The notes below the pieces were generated by a model. It saw only the letters and a list, made by a program, of their open reading frames with translations, made no database searches and was not told where the DNA came from. The position numbers and the translations under genes were made by a program. A stretch of DNA of 64,000 nt, from the NCBI GenBank assembly GCA_002205965.3, contig NADL03000031.1:248001-312000 (forward strand), in the 5' to 3' direction. Origin of the DNA: Kappaphycus alvarezii. Its lineage: Eukaryota > Rhodophyta > Florideophyceae > Gigartinales > Solieriaceae. This document shows, piece after piece, positions 22,190-32,813 of this stretch (position 1 is the first letter of the stretch; the number at the start of each line of letters is the position of its first letter).

Positions 22190-22740
22190 GAGGAAGTATG
22201 ATTTCAAGATTGAATTAGAAAAAGAAGCAAAACCCCAGAAAAAGGGTCTCTACCGTCTTTCGGACAAAGAAATGGGGGAACTTCGCAAGCAGCTAGATGA
22301 GCTTCTGGAGAGTGATTTCATTAGACCAAGCAAGAGCCCGTGGGAGCCCCAATTCTCTTCGTGACAAAGAAGGACAGCTCATTGCGGATGTGTGTGGATT
22401 ACAGAGCACTCAATCGGCTTACTGTAAAGAACAGTTATCCACTGCCACGCATAGACGATATATTTGATCAGCTCAAAGGATCAAAGTACTTCTCTAAAAT
22501 AGACCTGAGGTCAGGCTATCATCAGATCAGACTGGATGAATCTTCAATACCTCACGGCATTTAGAACTCGATATGGACATTTCGAATTTCTGGTATTGCC
22601 ATTTGGATTGACAAATGCCCCAGCGACTTTCATGGGCCTTATGAACGACATTTTTAAAGATGTACTTGACGTTTTTGTTATCGTATATCTGGATGACATT
22701 CTTATATTTAGTAAACATGGGAAGAACATTTGAAACACAT
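22190..22740 (+). pseudogene. Gypsy-1 reverse transcriptase
   Basis: Ty3-type RT split over at least three frames. Visible in order are: [20 protein letters not shown] (22280-22340), [20 protein letters not shown] (22390-22447), the first catalytic Asp in [12 protein letters not shown] (22497-22532), [20 protein letters not shown] (from about 22552), and the catalytic YLDD (codons 22686-22697). All catalytic aspartates are present. Frame changes lie near 22350 and 22550, the second exactly after the LRSGYHQIR block. The level of motif preservation suggests recent activity or assembly indels rather than deep decay. Confidence 0.85.
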
Positions 22741-22888
22741 CGCTGAAGTATTGGAGATCCTTAGAAGGGAAAAGTTATTCGCGAAATTGTCAAAGTGTGT
22801 CTTTGGTGTTAAAGAAGTGAGTATCTTGGGCACATCATATGCCAGGAAGGAATTTCTGTGGATCCCAACAAATTAAAGCCGTTATGGA

Positions 22889-23526
22889 ATGGCCGACGCC
22901 TCGGAACAAACAACATCTTCAGTCATTCTTAGGGTTTGTAAATATTATAGACGGTTCATTAAGGGTTGTTCCTTAATTTCGAAACCACTTACCGAGTTGA
23001 CAAAGAACGTTTGTTTTCATTGGACAGAAACTCAAGAAAAATCATTTCAAACCTTGAAGAAAATATTGTGCAACGCTCCAGTCCTTCGAAATTTCGATTC
23101 AAGTCTACCGATCTATGTTACTACAGATGCTTCCCAATACGCAATTGGTGCTGTATTGGAACAAGGAACCGCGAAGGACAAAAACCAGTCGCTTTCGCAT
23201 CCAGAACTTTAAATGATGCCGAACAGAATTATGCAGCCCACGAAAGAGAGCTATTGGCCATTGTCGACTGCCTAAAGTGGTGGAGAGCATACTTGTATGG
23301 GAACTTTTTCACTGTTCATTCTGACCACTACCCGTTGAGATACCTCGAGACACAAGATAATCTGTCACAGAGACAGGTTAGATGGTTGGAAAGATTAGTT
23401 GACTTTGATTTCAAGATTATACCCATCTCCGGGAAATCAAATATAGTTGCCGATTCCCTCTCAAGACAACCCCAGAATGTACCCTCACCCCACCATCGAA
23501 ACAAGGAGCTACTCCAAGAAGTATAA
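22889..23526 (+). pseudogene. Gypsy-1 RNase H domain
   Basis: Degrades the RNA strand of the RNA/DNA hybrid during element replication. The frame from 22889 carries the RT-RH connection and the start of RNase H (VTTDASQYAIGAVLEQG, with the first catalytic Asp). After a frame change near 23190, the second frame continues with VAFASRTLNDAEQNYAAHE, ELLAIVDCL (catalytic Glu), HSDHYPLRYLE (catalytic Asp) and SNIVADSLSR (last Asp). The terminal A-D-x-L-S-R motif is the hallmark of Ty3/gypsy. Only the frame change and its link to RT break it. Confidence 0.85.
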
Positions 23527-23539
23527 TGAAGACATCTTC

Positions 23540-24400
23540 GGAATCAAACAATATTTCTGTTCCGTTTTTTGAATCATCCGATCTCGAAGAGCTTGTAAAA
23601 GACTACCATCGAGATGAAAGCTTCAAAGACGAATACAAAGATCCGAAAGCACCTTTCGAAAGAAAGGATCGCTTTTGTTAAGACACGGAAAAATTTGCAT
23701 ACCAGAAGGAGCGTTTAAAGTCAAGTTGTTGCATGACTACCATTCGACTCCAAATACTGGACACTTGGGAATATCCAAAACAATCAATAGAATATCACCG
23801 AAGTTTTACTGGAAAAACCTACGTGCTGATGTCCTTCGGTACGTTCGTTCTTGTCACTGCCAAAGGGACAAACCATCTAATCAGAAACCCGCAGGTCTTT
23901 ACAACCTCTTGACCACCGAAAACCAAATGGACTCACATAACGATGGACTTTATTACACCACTTCCAAGTCAAAAAGGAACAATGGCATCTTAACTGTCGT
24001 TGACAGATTATCAAAGATGATCAGAATTATACCAACCAAGCCTAAAATAGATGCACTCCTTCAACTGCCAGCTGTTCAAGGACACATCTACAGAAACACG
24101 GAATTCCGACGAAATCATTTGTGATAGGGATTCTATTTTTATGAGCAAATTTTGGAAGAGTCTGTTCACTTCTGGGTACCAAGATATCCCCTTCTTCAGC
24201 GTATCACCCACAAACAGATGGACAATCTGAGATTATGAACAGAAAGATCGAAGAAATGATTCGTTCTTTTGTTAGCTTCGACAAGTTGGATTGGGACAAA
24301 TACTTGGTAACTTCGAAGTTGCTTACAACTCATCTATTAATGCTACTACAACATTCTCTCCGTTCTTCCTCAATTATGGAATTCACCCTAAACTGTCCCT
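23540..24400 (+). pseudogene. Gypsy-1 integrase, zinc head and catalytic core
   Basis: Inserts the cDNA into the genome. The H2C2 head is present as HDYHSTPNTGHLG (H…H) and RSCHCQRDK, where the first Cys of C-x2-C has moved or been lost. The core contains GILTVVDRLSKM with the D-x-x-x-K-type block and, in other frames, FVCDRDSIF (second Asp), and SxTNRWT then IMNRKIEEMIRSF (catalytic Glu region, near 24215-24260). At least four frames are needed, and the first catalytic Asp block (near 23943) is disrupted. It is recognisable but not functional. Confidence 0.78.
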
Positions 24401-24991
24401 TTGGATATACTCTCCGCAGACAACCCTGCCGCAACACAGTTCCTCAAAAACATGCAAGGATCACTGAAAAAAGCCCAAGAACAAATCAAAAAATCAAATG
24501 AATCCACTGCCTTGTATGTCAACAGAAGTAGAAGACCCTCTTCTTATAAAGTTGGTGACAAAGTCTGGTTGTCCACAAAAAACCTAGCTCTTGAAGATGG
24601 TGCAGGATCTCGAAAACTGAACCCGAAGTATTGTGGGCCATTCGAAATATCTGAGGATATAAACGGAGTTACGTACCGTTTAATTCTTTCCCAACCAATG
24701 ATCGATAGAGGAATTCACAATGCTTTCCATGCTAGTCTCCTCAAGCCGTACTTTGAAGATAAGTTTGATCGAGAAACTCCGCCGCCACCACCTATACAGG
24801 TTCAAGATGGACAAGAAGAATACGAGGTCGAAACCATTCTCAGTCACAAGAAACAACACGGAAAAACCAAATATCTCATTAAATGGAAAGGATATGCAGA
24901 CCACGAGAACTCATGGCTATCAGAAAAGGATCTCAAACATTGTGAAGATCTGCTATACAAATACAAGAATCGGGGCGATTCTTCTTCGTAG
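24401..24991 (+). CDS. Gypsy-1 integrase C-terminus with GPY/F module and chromodomain
   Basis: A clean frame of 196 codons, the longest intact piece of the element. It begins in the integrase C-terminal helix, then shows VGDKVWLSTKNL, KLNPKYCGPFEI (the GPY/F-type module) and IHNAFHASLLKPY. The chromodomain (EYEVETILSHKKQH, then YLIKWKGYADHENSWL, about residues 136-185) has the aromatic cage positions Y, W and W that bind methylated histone H3 tails. In chromoviruses this domain steers integration to heterochromatin. The frame ends ten bases before the polypurine tract. It is the C-terminal part of pol, not a separate gene. Confidence 0.88.
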   Translation: MDILSADNPAATQFLKNMQGSLKKAQEQIKKSNESTALYVNRSRRPSSYKVGDKVWLSTKNLALEDGAGSRKLNPKYCGPFEISEDINGVTYRLILSQPMIDRGIHNAFHASLLKPYFEDKFDRETPPPPPIQVQDGQEEYEVETILSHKKQHGKTKYLIKWKGYADHENSWLSEKDLKHCEDLLYKYKNRGDSSS

Positions 24992-24998
24992 GGGGGAG
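24991..24998 (+). other. Gypsy-1 polypurine tract
   Basis: The purine run ggggggag lies three bases before the 3' LTR, the expected plus-strand priming site. Confidence 0.8.
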
Positions 24999-25001
24999 TG
25001 A

Positions 25002-25517
25002 TGTAACGATGGTGCCCCAAAATCCCCTAAAGTACACTGACAGTATCCCGCCAGTAACCGTTACCAAGATTTACACTGTACCAAGACATCAGTGCAACTT
25101 GTGCACTGTACCCAGACACCGGTGTAAAACACAAGACCTGTACCACCCCGTGCCGAACCAATCACATAACGCCATTGTGGAGATCTCTCGTGGGTTCTCA
25201 AAACTTCTCCCACCTCACCAATCAGCAATTACTTTATGTCTTCTTGCCAATTGGACCAATGGAACTTTGCCATGATGTTTACTGCTGTCAACCTCCCCGA
25301 TAGTTTCTACGTGAATCTTCAAAACCTTTTAGTTTCGTGCCTTTAGGGCCGTTCCTCTAGAACACCTTTGAATTTAGCATCGTCTGCCTACAATTTACCC
25401 TTGTTGTCGTTGAGTACTTTTTCTATATAAACCCTGGTCTGAAGCTCCGGCCTGTTTACCGGAAGCATCACCATCAGTTCAACCATCGATTACCTCTTGT
25501 GCGCCCAAACCCCCACA
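25002..25517 (+). repeat. Gypsy-1 3' LTR
   Basis: Direct copy of 17510-18022 with scattered single-base differences and indels. It is preceded by the polypurine tract ggggggag at 24991-24998. Similarity may extend about ten bases further (tagtagca), so the exact right end is uncertain. Confidence 0.88.
25424..25431 (+). promoter_or_regulatory. LTR TATA box (3' LTR)
   Basis: Same tatataaa motif as in the 5' LTR, in the same context (tttttc before, ccctggtctgaagc after). Confidence 0.6.
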
Positions 25518-27320
25518 ATTTAGTAGCATTTTTGTCGCCTTGAAAATATGGGTCATTATTATTTATCTGATTCAAATATTCCAGTGTTCAAATATAGGAA
25601 AAAGCCTTCCTTGAGAATAAACTTCCACTGGATCGGCTACGATACCAAAATGATTCTTATTTACCGTAATAAATATAAATAAACATGAAAAAGATAACAT
25701 TTAACATTGCTTTTTGTGAAAAATAGATCTTTGTCTACTACAAATCCCCAGAAAACATTCATTTCAACATAAATTATTCTTTTCGCTTAACTGAATCATC
25801 TTTCTTATAATATTCCGGTACATTCGTTTCCCTTTCATTCAGTGCTCTTAGTCCTCATCTCTATGGGAAACGGTACTTTCTTCTGTGAAAACGTTGCATT
25901 TCCTTTTCTTTTGTCTCCTTTTTTGTAATGGAGCTACTTTCCATATCTGACTCATCGAAAATCAGCACAATGTCCTAGTTAGAGCTGCCTTAGTCATGCA
26001 TTACCAGTCCTGCAGACTCTTTCGCTACCCCATTACACACATTGATGATTAATTAAAGATCTTCTTTTCGTTGAATGGCCTTAGTGTTTTGGTGTGAAAA
26101 GGTTGAGCAAAGCTGCTGCTTATTTTTTAGGAATAAACTCTACATCGATGCTCAAGGTCGGTGCTTTTAATTTTTGAATTAGGAGAGATGACATTAATCG
26201 CTTTTTTATGCTGAGTTACAAGTTAGACAGGAGACCTACGTAATCAGATTTTATGCACTCCATGTACCTACGCAAATTGTTAGTAAGCAGAGCTCAAGAA
26301 GCTAACGACGGTTTTGAGGCGTAACAAGTTCGATTTTAACCTAAATTTGTCATCATTTAATGCATGTACCCATGTCTGTTTTTTGTTTTAAAAATTCACC
26401 TAATTGGACCATGAGGGTTCCATCTGCCAAGAGTACTTTTTAGTATTCAAAATATGTATTAAGTTAAACTTCAGAGATGCGATTGTCATTAAGAACAAAT
26501 CATTACATGCGTAGAGATGGGTAAGTATTAGTTATTCTTTGGATTTGTGAAACACCTTTTTCATAATTGAGGTCTGACTCTACCATGAGTTAAATATAAA
26601 TTGAATATAGCTCCTGGTTGGATTTTTATTTAAGATCAAATATCAAAACATTGTCGAGCTCTTTCGCGAGTACAGAATCGATTAAATGCTTCAGTTCTTT
26701 ACAAAAGTAAAAGCATAGAATAAAACCTGCTTTGTGTTGCTGATATTTATTCTTGTTTGTTCTAAATTTTCCCGTTCTTAAAATCATAAAGGCTTAGGGT
26801 GGCTTCATTTAATAATTTACCGCACTTTGTTCAGAACTAAAACGCCCGCAGATTATTATTAACCCCCCCCAATATAGATTCATCATTACTACACACGTAC
26901 TTTGAGAAAGAAGAGCCTGGTGTTGATTCAGGACATTCTGAAAGTGTATCAAACGACGAATATTTCTTCATTTCGTGCAGAAGTAATTAAAACATATGAG
27001 AGTACTAATATCAGGGAAAACACAATTATAATCAAATTAACTTAGCTCAGCCGAGCAGGACCGTTAACGAGTTTGAGTCCATTTTACTCAATTCTTAATA
27101 ATTTTTCGTCCTCCTAGACCGTTAATTCAAGAGCGCAACCAGGCACTGCGAGGAGTTACAATTTGTACGAAAGATTACTAAGGAAAGGTCTAATAATTGA
27201 ATAATAAGTTTACTTAGATTATTTTTGGCCAAGAGATGACCTCTTTCATTTAGTGGTTGCCGTTAGTTGTTGTTTGAGTTGTGTTTTACTAGCTTTATAG
27301 GGCCAAAAACGCCAAGTCAG
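25518..27320. other. AT-rich spacer, no supported gene
   Basis: No coding or RNA feature is recognised. Copia-1 begins near 27.3 kb with integrase only, so its gag and LTR may have decayed beyond recognition here. Confidence 0.45.
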
Positions 27321-27339
27321 TTGCAACATCAAGAGGTTG

Positions 27340-27800
27340 AACAGTTACGGTGGGGGAGAGTACCTTCCACTTCGAGACTGTCAGACAGAAAATGGTGTTT
27401 AGTATAGATTTTTACCACTTTTTTCCCTAAAAATTGACCGGCATAGCGGAGTGTTCAAACAGAACTTCGCGTAGAGTGCCCTTGCGATGAGTAGTATGTA
27501 GTTTTGCCGCGTAGATTTTTGGCAGAAGCAACTGTACGTACGGCTCATATAATTAACTAATCTTCTGCCCGAGGGATCAATTTCTTTCATCACATGAACT
27601 GATGACAGGAAAAAGGCCAAATTTGTCACACTTGCCAGTTTTGAGGTACCAGTCTTGGCACTACATCACTTAGGATCTTCGCAAGAAGCTTTTCGGGGAG
27701 TTAATAGCTATTGGTAGTGAAGAGAGTAACCAACACAAGCTCTGGATACCGTCGACGAAAAAGGCAGTCGTTTCTATTGATGTAACGTCACTATTTTTTA
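27340..27800 (+). pseudogene. Copia-1 integrase C-terminal half
   Basis: Fragments of a copia integrase in the expected order. A GGEY-type block (GGGEYLPLRD, about 27350) follows the second catalytic Asp position. The linker ELMTGKRPNLSHLPVL (27596-27643) matches the E-L-x-x-G-x-K-P-x-x-x-H-L-R-V-F motif of copia elements, and KLWIPSTKKAVVSIDV (27740-27790) matches the block ending the domain. Many stops and frame changes are present. The piece ends before 28034, where the LTR of gypsy-2 begins. Confidence 0.6.
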
Positions 27801-28033
27801 GGATGAGTATTCAGCCAAGGGTTGCAGGCTGAGCGCCAGTGGCATCGATGATTGTATTATCCTAAATAATTAATGAGAAGACCAGCAGCCATCTGATACA
27901 CCGGTCGTGCCGATCCCAAGAAACTCAAAGGCAAATCCAAGTCTGCAAAGGTTTATATGTTATCAGACTGGTTAATGCAGAAATGAGTACTACAAATGGA
28001 CCTATTTGATGTGAAACCTGTGTGAATTGAGTG

Positions 28034-28255
28034 TGAAGCAACTGACAGGGCTCCTACTGACAGAGATACTAATTTACCACGATATATTAGAAATTTTACT
28101 GATCAGGTTTTAATTAGACAACCTGAAAGGTCGTATTGGCACCATTCGTGACATTCAAATGATGGTTAAGTAAAGGCAAGGCTCCGAGGGTGGAGATCCT
28201 CATGAGCTACTGTGCCCATCGATTTGCTTGCTTGAATCTAATTCAAGCAAGAACT
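28034..28255 (+). repeat. Gypsy-2 5' LTR
   Basis: Matches 32814-33045. The shared core is agtaaaggcaaggctc followed by gagggtgg and gatcctca, with diverged sequence on both sides. The left end is set at tgaagcaact by comparison with tgtagcaact in the 3' copy; the right end is approximate. Confidence 0.65.
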
Positions 28256-28329
28256 GCATCAGTAATTACTTCGCACATTTGACCGAAGTATGGCAATATT
28301 CAAAAAGATGAATTAACAGCCCTAAATGT

Positions 28330-29310
28330 CTAACCCGACGATGCATCAGAACATTTTGTCCAATATAGAGGCACCAAGACTCGAAAAAGTGGCTCCACTG
28401 CTTTTAAAAAACGGCGGGAGCTGTATGAGAAGCAAGTAGACGAAAAGAAACCTGTTACCATTACTCCTACCTCGTACCGAGCCTCTTTAGACGGTTCTTC
28501 TCTCAGGATGTTAATCACAGCGGAATAGATAGCAGCTAAAGCCACTGATGAGGTTTTGAAGACCAGCTTCGTAAATGTATCAAGACAAGGCTAGCTTCAA
28601 ACCCGAGGAAACGACCTGATAAGAATTGAAAATGTCATTCGTAAGGTCAATATGGATTTGACAATAAACGAAGCAGACGAATCCGTCTGAATGCTCTATC
28701 ACCAGTACATAACTGCATTGAAGAGGACAGTGTTACAAAAAATAAACTTGCAGAAGCCTCGTAGTATCATAAAGAACATTTTCCGGCGCATCAAGCCAGG
28801 CAGGCTGCGCAACAGGATGAAGAATGTTGGTGAATGGTGCAAATACTAGGGAATCGGGAGAAAAGACTTCGCATTTTTTATGCTGGAACTAGCAGTTCAA
28901 GCGCAGAGGCAGAAAGAGGAGCACGAGATTGAGAAATCCCACGAAATTGATGATGAGGACTTCAGAAGTTCTTCGATTGCAGGCTATGCCAATCCAAGGA
29001 GCTGAAAGAACAACATCATTAAAAGAAAGCGGAACCGGAACGACAGGATTGATATTGATAAAGACGCCAAAACGGGTCCGGGAAAAAATCCAAGCCGGCG
29101 AGGGAGCTGCTGCCTTATTTGAACCCCGCCTGTAATAAGCGTCATTTCATCTCTGACTGCCTCGTAACCTCCCAGGAGGATAAGGTCAAACTCCATAAAA
29201 AGTACCGCAGCCAAAATTAAAAGGAGCCTGTCGAAAACGAAAAAGGTCCTCTTCGCATCTTGAAATCCATCCTTGACCAATCGTCCTACCTTTTTCTTTC
29301 CAAAACAAAT
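28330..29310 (+). pseudogene. Gypsy-2 gag
   Basis: A frame with few stops reads DDASEHFVQYRGTKTRKSG near 28338, then VTITPTSYRASLDG. A long charged helix follows (ELAVQAQRQKEEHEIEKSHE near 28880-28940). A nucleocapsid remnant (PACNKRHFISDC, about 29122-29160) keeps only part of the CCHC knuckle. The segment KGPLRILKSILDQ (about 29245-29285) resembles the gag-to-protease junction of this gypsy type. Then the frame is interrupted by foreign sequence near 29.31 kb. In-frame stops occur at several points. Confidence 0.55.
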
Positions 29311-30450
29311 TGTAAGTATATTTTCCTTTATGAATCCAAATTCACTGTACAACTCCATTTTCTATTTTATGTTTGAATATTCGGTTTCCTCCTTCTTCAA
29401 GGAGATGCCTTTCAATTTGTGGTCATTTCGCCTTCCAAATTCAGTTCCGATATTTTATCGCGCAGATTTTTATGATGTCCCCGAATTCATGCAAATTCAA
29501 GGGCGCAGTATCGCCTTGCATTTTTTCGACCAAGGCCGTGATAATTACCGAGTACATGCCCCTATTTAAGGTGCTATAGCAACGTCGTTGAAACATCACA
29601 CATGCCATCAACCACCACGTCAGCTCAGCCGCACAATCCTCGCTTTCCCATCAACATGACCTACCTCCGCCCGTCCCGTACCATCAAAAAGTTGACTAGG
29701 GCCCCGCGTCCCATCAACGGCCTAGCTCTAATGAATAATGGGCCAACAAACTACGACGACTACTTCAGGAGGATGGACCGTGAGCGTGTTCGGGAGTGGT
29801 TTCATCGGCACTTCTTGGAGGAGGCGGAGGAGGAGGAGGAGGAGGAGGGGACTGAGTCGGACGTGGAGGATCCGAGGATGAGGAAGACTTTTAGCTCCGT
29901 GGGAACCGATGGTACAATCGTGGGGAAGTTGCTGTGGGGGATGGAGGGCAGAGTGAGGGCGTGATTGGCATCTCGGATTCTTCGGATGGGGTTGGAGCGG
30001 AGGCTGAGGGTCGCGAGGAAGGGTTGGAGGATCTTGATATGTCTGATGAAGCCATTTATCATTCTGAGCCGTTCGAGGGAATTTGTAGGGATTGCATTGA
30101 GAGTATGGATATTTTGGAAGAGTTATTTGGTTCTGATCTTGAGGATAACGATTGAGAGGAGTAGATACATATATTTTCCTTGATAATATCTTCTCTCTGG
30201 CCAATCTCATCCACAAGATGCCCTTTAATGCGTTTTATGGTATTTAGTATGTTTGATTGAGACTTTAGGATTAGCCGAAAAGTCTATATAAGCTGAGTAA
30301 AGTGCTTCCTCCTTGAGAGGTCAAGCAAGTTGGCAGACAACTTCAAGCCAAGTCCCGTAGTAGGAAGTTGAGAGTCAACTTCAGACCGAAGAAAACTTTT
30401 TCTTACGCTGGTCGCAGAGCGTCGGTGGTAGACCCTGCCCCTTTTATACT
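29311..30450 (+). other. Foreign segment between gypsy-2 gag and protease
   Basis: Gag similarity stops near 29.31 kb and protease similarity resumes near 30.6 kb. Between them lie the acidic ORF, a TATA-like box at 29562, and a second TATA-like box (gtctatataagc, about 30280) followed by a 100-bp stretch with repeated caagc and agttg words. No flanking repeats or TIRs were seen, so the mechanism of entry is open. Confidence 0.4.
29602..30155 (+). CDS. Acidic Glu-rich protein ORF inserted in gypsy-2
   Basis: A frame with a true ATG at 29602 encodes a basic N-terminal half (YLRPSRTIKKLTRAPRPI), a REWFHRHFLEEAE segment, a run of eight Glu with a neighbouring acidic tract, and, after a one-base frame change at a G5 run near 29936-29941, an acidic tail (DLDMSDEAIYHSEPFEGICR and so on) ending at 30155. 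Read together it gives about 184 residues. No domain is recognised. It is not a known gypsy gene. A TATA-like ctatttaagg lies about 40 bp upstream of the ATG. The frame change falls in a homopolymer, so it may be a sequencing error. It could be a captured host gene or an extra gene of the element. Confidence 0.45.
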
Positions 30451-30724
30451 TTCTTGTTGCTTCCTCAACTCTCTTCTATATACAATCCCTTTTGTTCGTT
30501 CAATAATACCACGGTAGCACTTTTGTCGCTTGCAACCCCTCCTCAGGGTAATTGGTTCTGAGGATCTCTTCCCCCGCGATTTATCCCTATCGGAGCCCAA
30601 GGAAGGTAGAAGCAATGGCGGATGCGATGATAAGCACGGATATTTCCGTCGATTTGGAGCGAAAGAGATTGATTCCCACTCATCTTTCTTCAGTTCTTCT
30701 TCCGTCTTTGTCGGGGTGGTGGAA

Positions 30725-31130
30725 ACAGTGGTGGTAGAGGATCACGGAGCAGACAAAAATATAATTCCAGCTGTAATTTCTTATGAAATCAAAGTGTACA
30801 TCCCAACTGTGATGTGCGAAAACTTGCTCGCCACATGCATATTCTGTAATTTCGTCCACAGTGCTTCGCAAGTCTGAGGATGGTAAGACACACGACTTAC
30901 ATGTACAGATAAATCGACTATGGACGTCGGTCTACTCATAACACATAGCACTAAGCTTATTTTCCGCGGTATTACGTGGAAGATCACTAATGCGGGCATA
31001 TACTTCGTCATAATTGGAGTTCCAGTGTTGAAACTACTGAGATGCGATGAAAAGGCTCTCATTGCGGCCGCATGTGACCAGAATGATGGCATTATCAACG
31101 TTTCTGATGCGTTGAAGAAAACCGAAGCCA
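30725..31130 (+). pseudogene. Gypsy-2 aspartic protease
   Basis: The active-site region reads VEDHGADKNIIPAVIS (30733-30780), in which D-H-G replaces the usual D-S/T-G. A short distance on come DGKTHDLHVQ (frame-shifted, about 30880-30910) and FRGITWKITNAGIYFVIIGVPVLKL (about 30960-31040), the flap and the conserved I-I-G-x-P-V-L block. The order and spacing fit a gypsy retropepsin. A stop between the blocks and two frame changes break it. Confidence 0.55.
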
Positions 31131-31379
31131 CACGGTACCGAAACGAGACCGGGAAATTTGCCTCTCTCTTTTAATGTAGTGTGTTTCACGGTAGTGCAAG
31201 CGAAATTGATGACAGCATTCACGACAACAATTTAAATATCGATCTAAAGGACGAACATCAGGAGGTCTTTGACGCCTGCATTCCATCTCATGTCTCTCAG
31301 GGGAGGAGAAAAGCGTAACTGAATGTGAATTAAAGGAAGCTGATGAACTTTTTAAGTAATTTAAGCCAGTTTTCAATTG

Positions 31380-32120
31380 AGGCTAGGTAAATCCGACCCA
31401 TCCCATTTTCTCCCGATGAAAATCAAGCTCGATCCTACCACGCGTCCGATGAAGGTTAAGGCTTGGCTCTATCCAGCTCCACGGCGAACCTTCCTCAAGC
31501 CTTAAGTATTTGAACTAGCTGATTTAGGTGTCTGGACACCTGACTCGCAAGCGGAGTGGATGTCGCACCACTAATTTTGCCCAACACTGGATCGAAGGCC
31601 AAAATTAGTTGTGCTATTGTTTCACGACCCTTCAATGCGGCTACTATGAAGCAAACGTGGCCTATTTCTCATTTGGACTATGAAGGCAAGACGTTGCAGG
31701 TATCAAATGCTTCACCGTAATTAATTTTGTACAGGGGTACTGGCAACTCCCGTTACATCGGGAGTCCTTTACTGTGTGTGGAGTGGTATGCCCTGGTGGT
31801 ACATACTCATCCACCCTTGTGATACTAGGCCCCACCAACTCTGCCGCTAATTTTTAATTGTCCGTCGAACCCTTATTTAAAGAATTGAAAGCCAATCTGA
31901 ATGACTGGACAAACGATGTTATTCTACATGTAAAGAGTGAGAGCGCACTTCTTGAACTACTACGGTAGAATTTCCAGATATGTAAGAATAACAACTTACT
32001 TATCTCTGTAAAGAAGAGCACACTTTTCTCTAAGGAGATCGGATGGTGCGGATTGATTCTCAATGGCAATAGTTCTACCATGGACTCTGCCAAGGTAGAG
32101 AGTCTCAAGGACATGCAACC
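31380..32120 (+). pseudogene. Gypsy-2 reverse transcriptase (decayed)
   Basis: Recognisable blocks are: PAPRRTFLKP (about 31476), then QAEWMSHH with LILPNTGSKAK (about 31550-31600), FNAATMKQTWPISHLDYEG (31632-31690), a FVQGYWQLPLH-like block split by frame changes (31725-31755), and VKKSTLFSKEIGWCG-like sequence (32008-32055). The catalytic YxDD box is replaced by an MTGQTMLF-type reading in one frame or DWTNDVILH in another, so the active site is no longer intact. Many stops are present. Confidence 0.55.
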
Positions 32121-32379
32121 ATCGCAATTCGCAGATGAGCTTTGCGAATTAATACAATGTTGCCCCTGAATAGCGACTGTCACGTCAGACTTTGATCCTT
32201 GGGCCACACCATTAAAGGCTGTGCTGGAAATGGGCTATACAAAAGCTGTAAAGCGCAATAAGCTGGTTATCAAAATTATGCCCCTGCACAAGATGTCTTG
32301 ACGCCTCTAGCAAGCCAAGCATTCCAGTAATTACAAACAGACCGGCGCGATGCTGTCCTATTAGGTTATCCTAAGGAAA

Positions 32380-32520
32380 AAAAGTTATCTTCGTTTACAC
32401 TGATCTGTCCAAAAACCAATGCTCGGCCGTTGTGAGACTTAGTCAGTCATTAGCATGAAACTGAGCATGCTCGACGCGTGATACTATATCGAGCTAGACT
32501 AAAAGACCAAACCGTGGATC
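32380..32520 (+). pseudogene. Gypsy-2 RNase H remnant
   Basis: The VIFVYTDLSKNQCSAVV stretch (about 32387-32437) matches the start of a gypsy RNase H with its first catalytic Asp (Y-T-D-A-S). The rest of the domain and all of the integrase are missing before the chromodomain-like block at 32.6 kb. Confidence 0.45.
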
Positions 32521-32595
32521 TTCTGCTGCTCAAATTTGCTGAAAATTCAGAGACAACATACCAGAATTGAAAGATATTTCACGATATTTGCGTTG

Positions 32596-32735
32596 AACAC
32601 GGCAATTTTCAGATCCTGATTGAATGGCAGGGACTGCGAGACCAGATTGACCAAACGTGGGAGCCAATTGAAGTAGTAGACGAGGATATACCTGTTCTTT
32701 TAGAGAACTTTCTGTACAGTTCAGGTAAAGGTAGT
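32596..32735 (+). pseudogene. Gypsy-2 chromodomain-like block
   Basis: The frame reads FQILIEWQGLRDQIDQTWEP followed by EVVDEDIPVLLENFLYSSG. The W-x-G-L and T-W-E-P spacing is that of the chromodomain/shadow-type tail found at the end of gypsy pol in several protist groups. It precedes the 3' LTR, as expected. The first strand of the chromodomain is degraded. Confidence 0.55.
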
Positions 32736-32813
32736 TGAAGCCAAGAGCTAAGCATCTCTGTCAATTCTCTGATGACTGAAGGTACTATAAACATGGATAC
32801 CTTCATATGGCCT

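Larger units (their letters stand above)
17510..25517 (+). mobile_element. Gypsy-1: chromovirus-type Ty3/gypsy element with both LTRs
   Basis: A complete but broken LTR retrotransposon. Two LTRs of about 513-516 bp flank gag with a zinc knuckle, protease, RT (YLDD), RNase H, integrase with an H2C2 head, a GPY/F-type module and a C-terminal chromodomain, followed by a polypurine tract directly before the 3' LTR. The order PR-RT-RH-IN-chromodomain defines the chromovirus branch of Ty3/gypsy. LTRs differ by scattered substitutions and several single-base indels, so either the insertion is old or the assembly is noisy. The 5' leader is enlarged by foreign sequence (about 18.17-20.63 kb). Pol needs many frame changes to read through. 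A clean target duplication is not visible: tttta on the left may correspond to ttttt on the right. Confidence 0.92.

Noticed and set aside
26866-26880. Short poly-C run as a repeat feature
   Set aside because: Too short to be meaningful.
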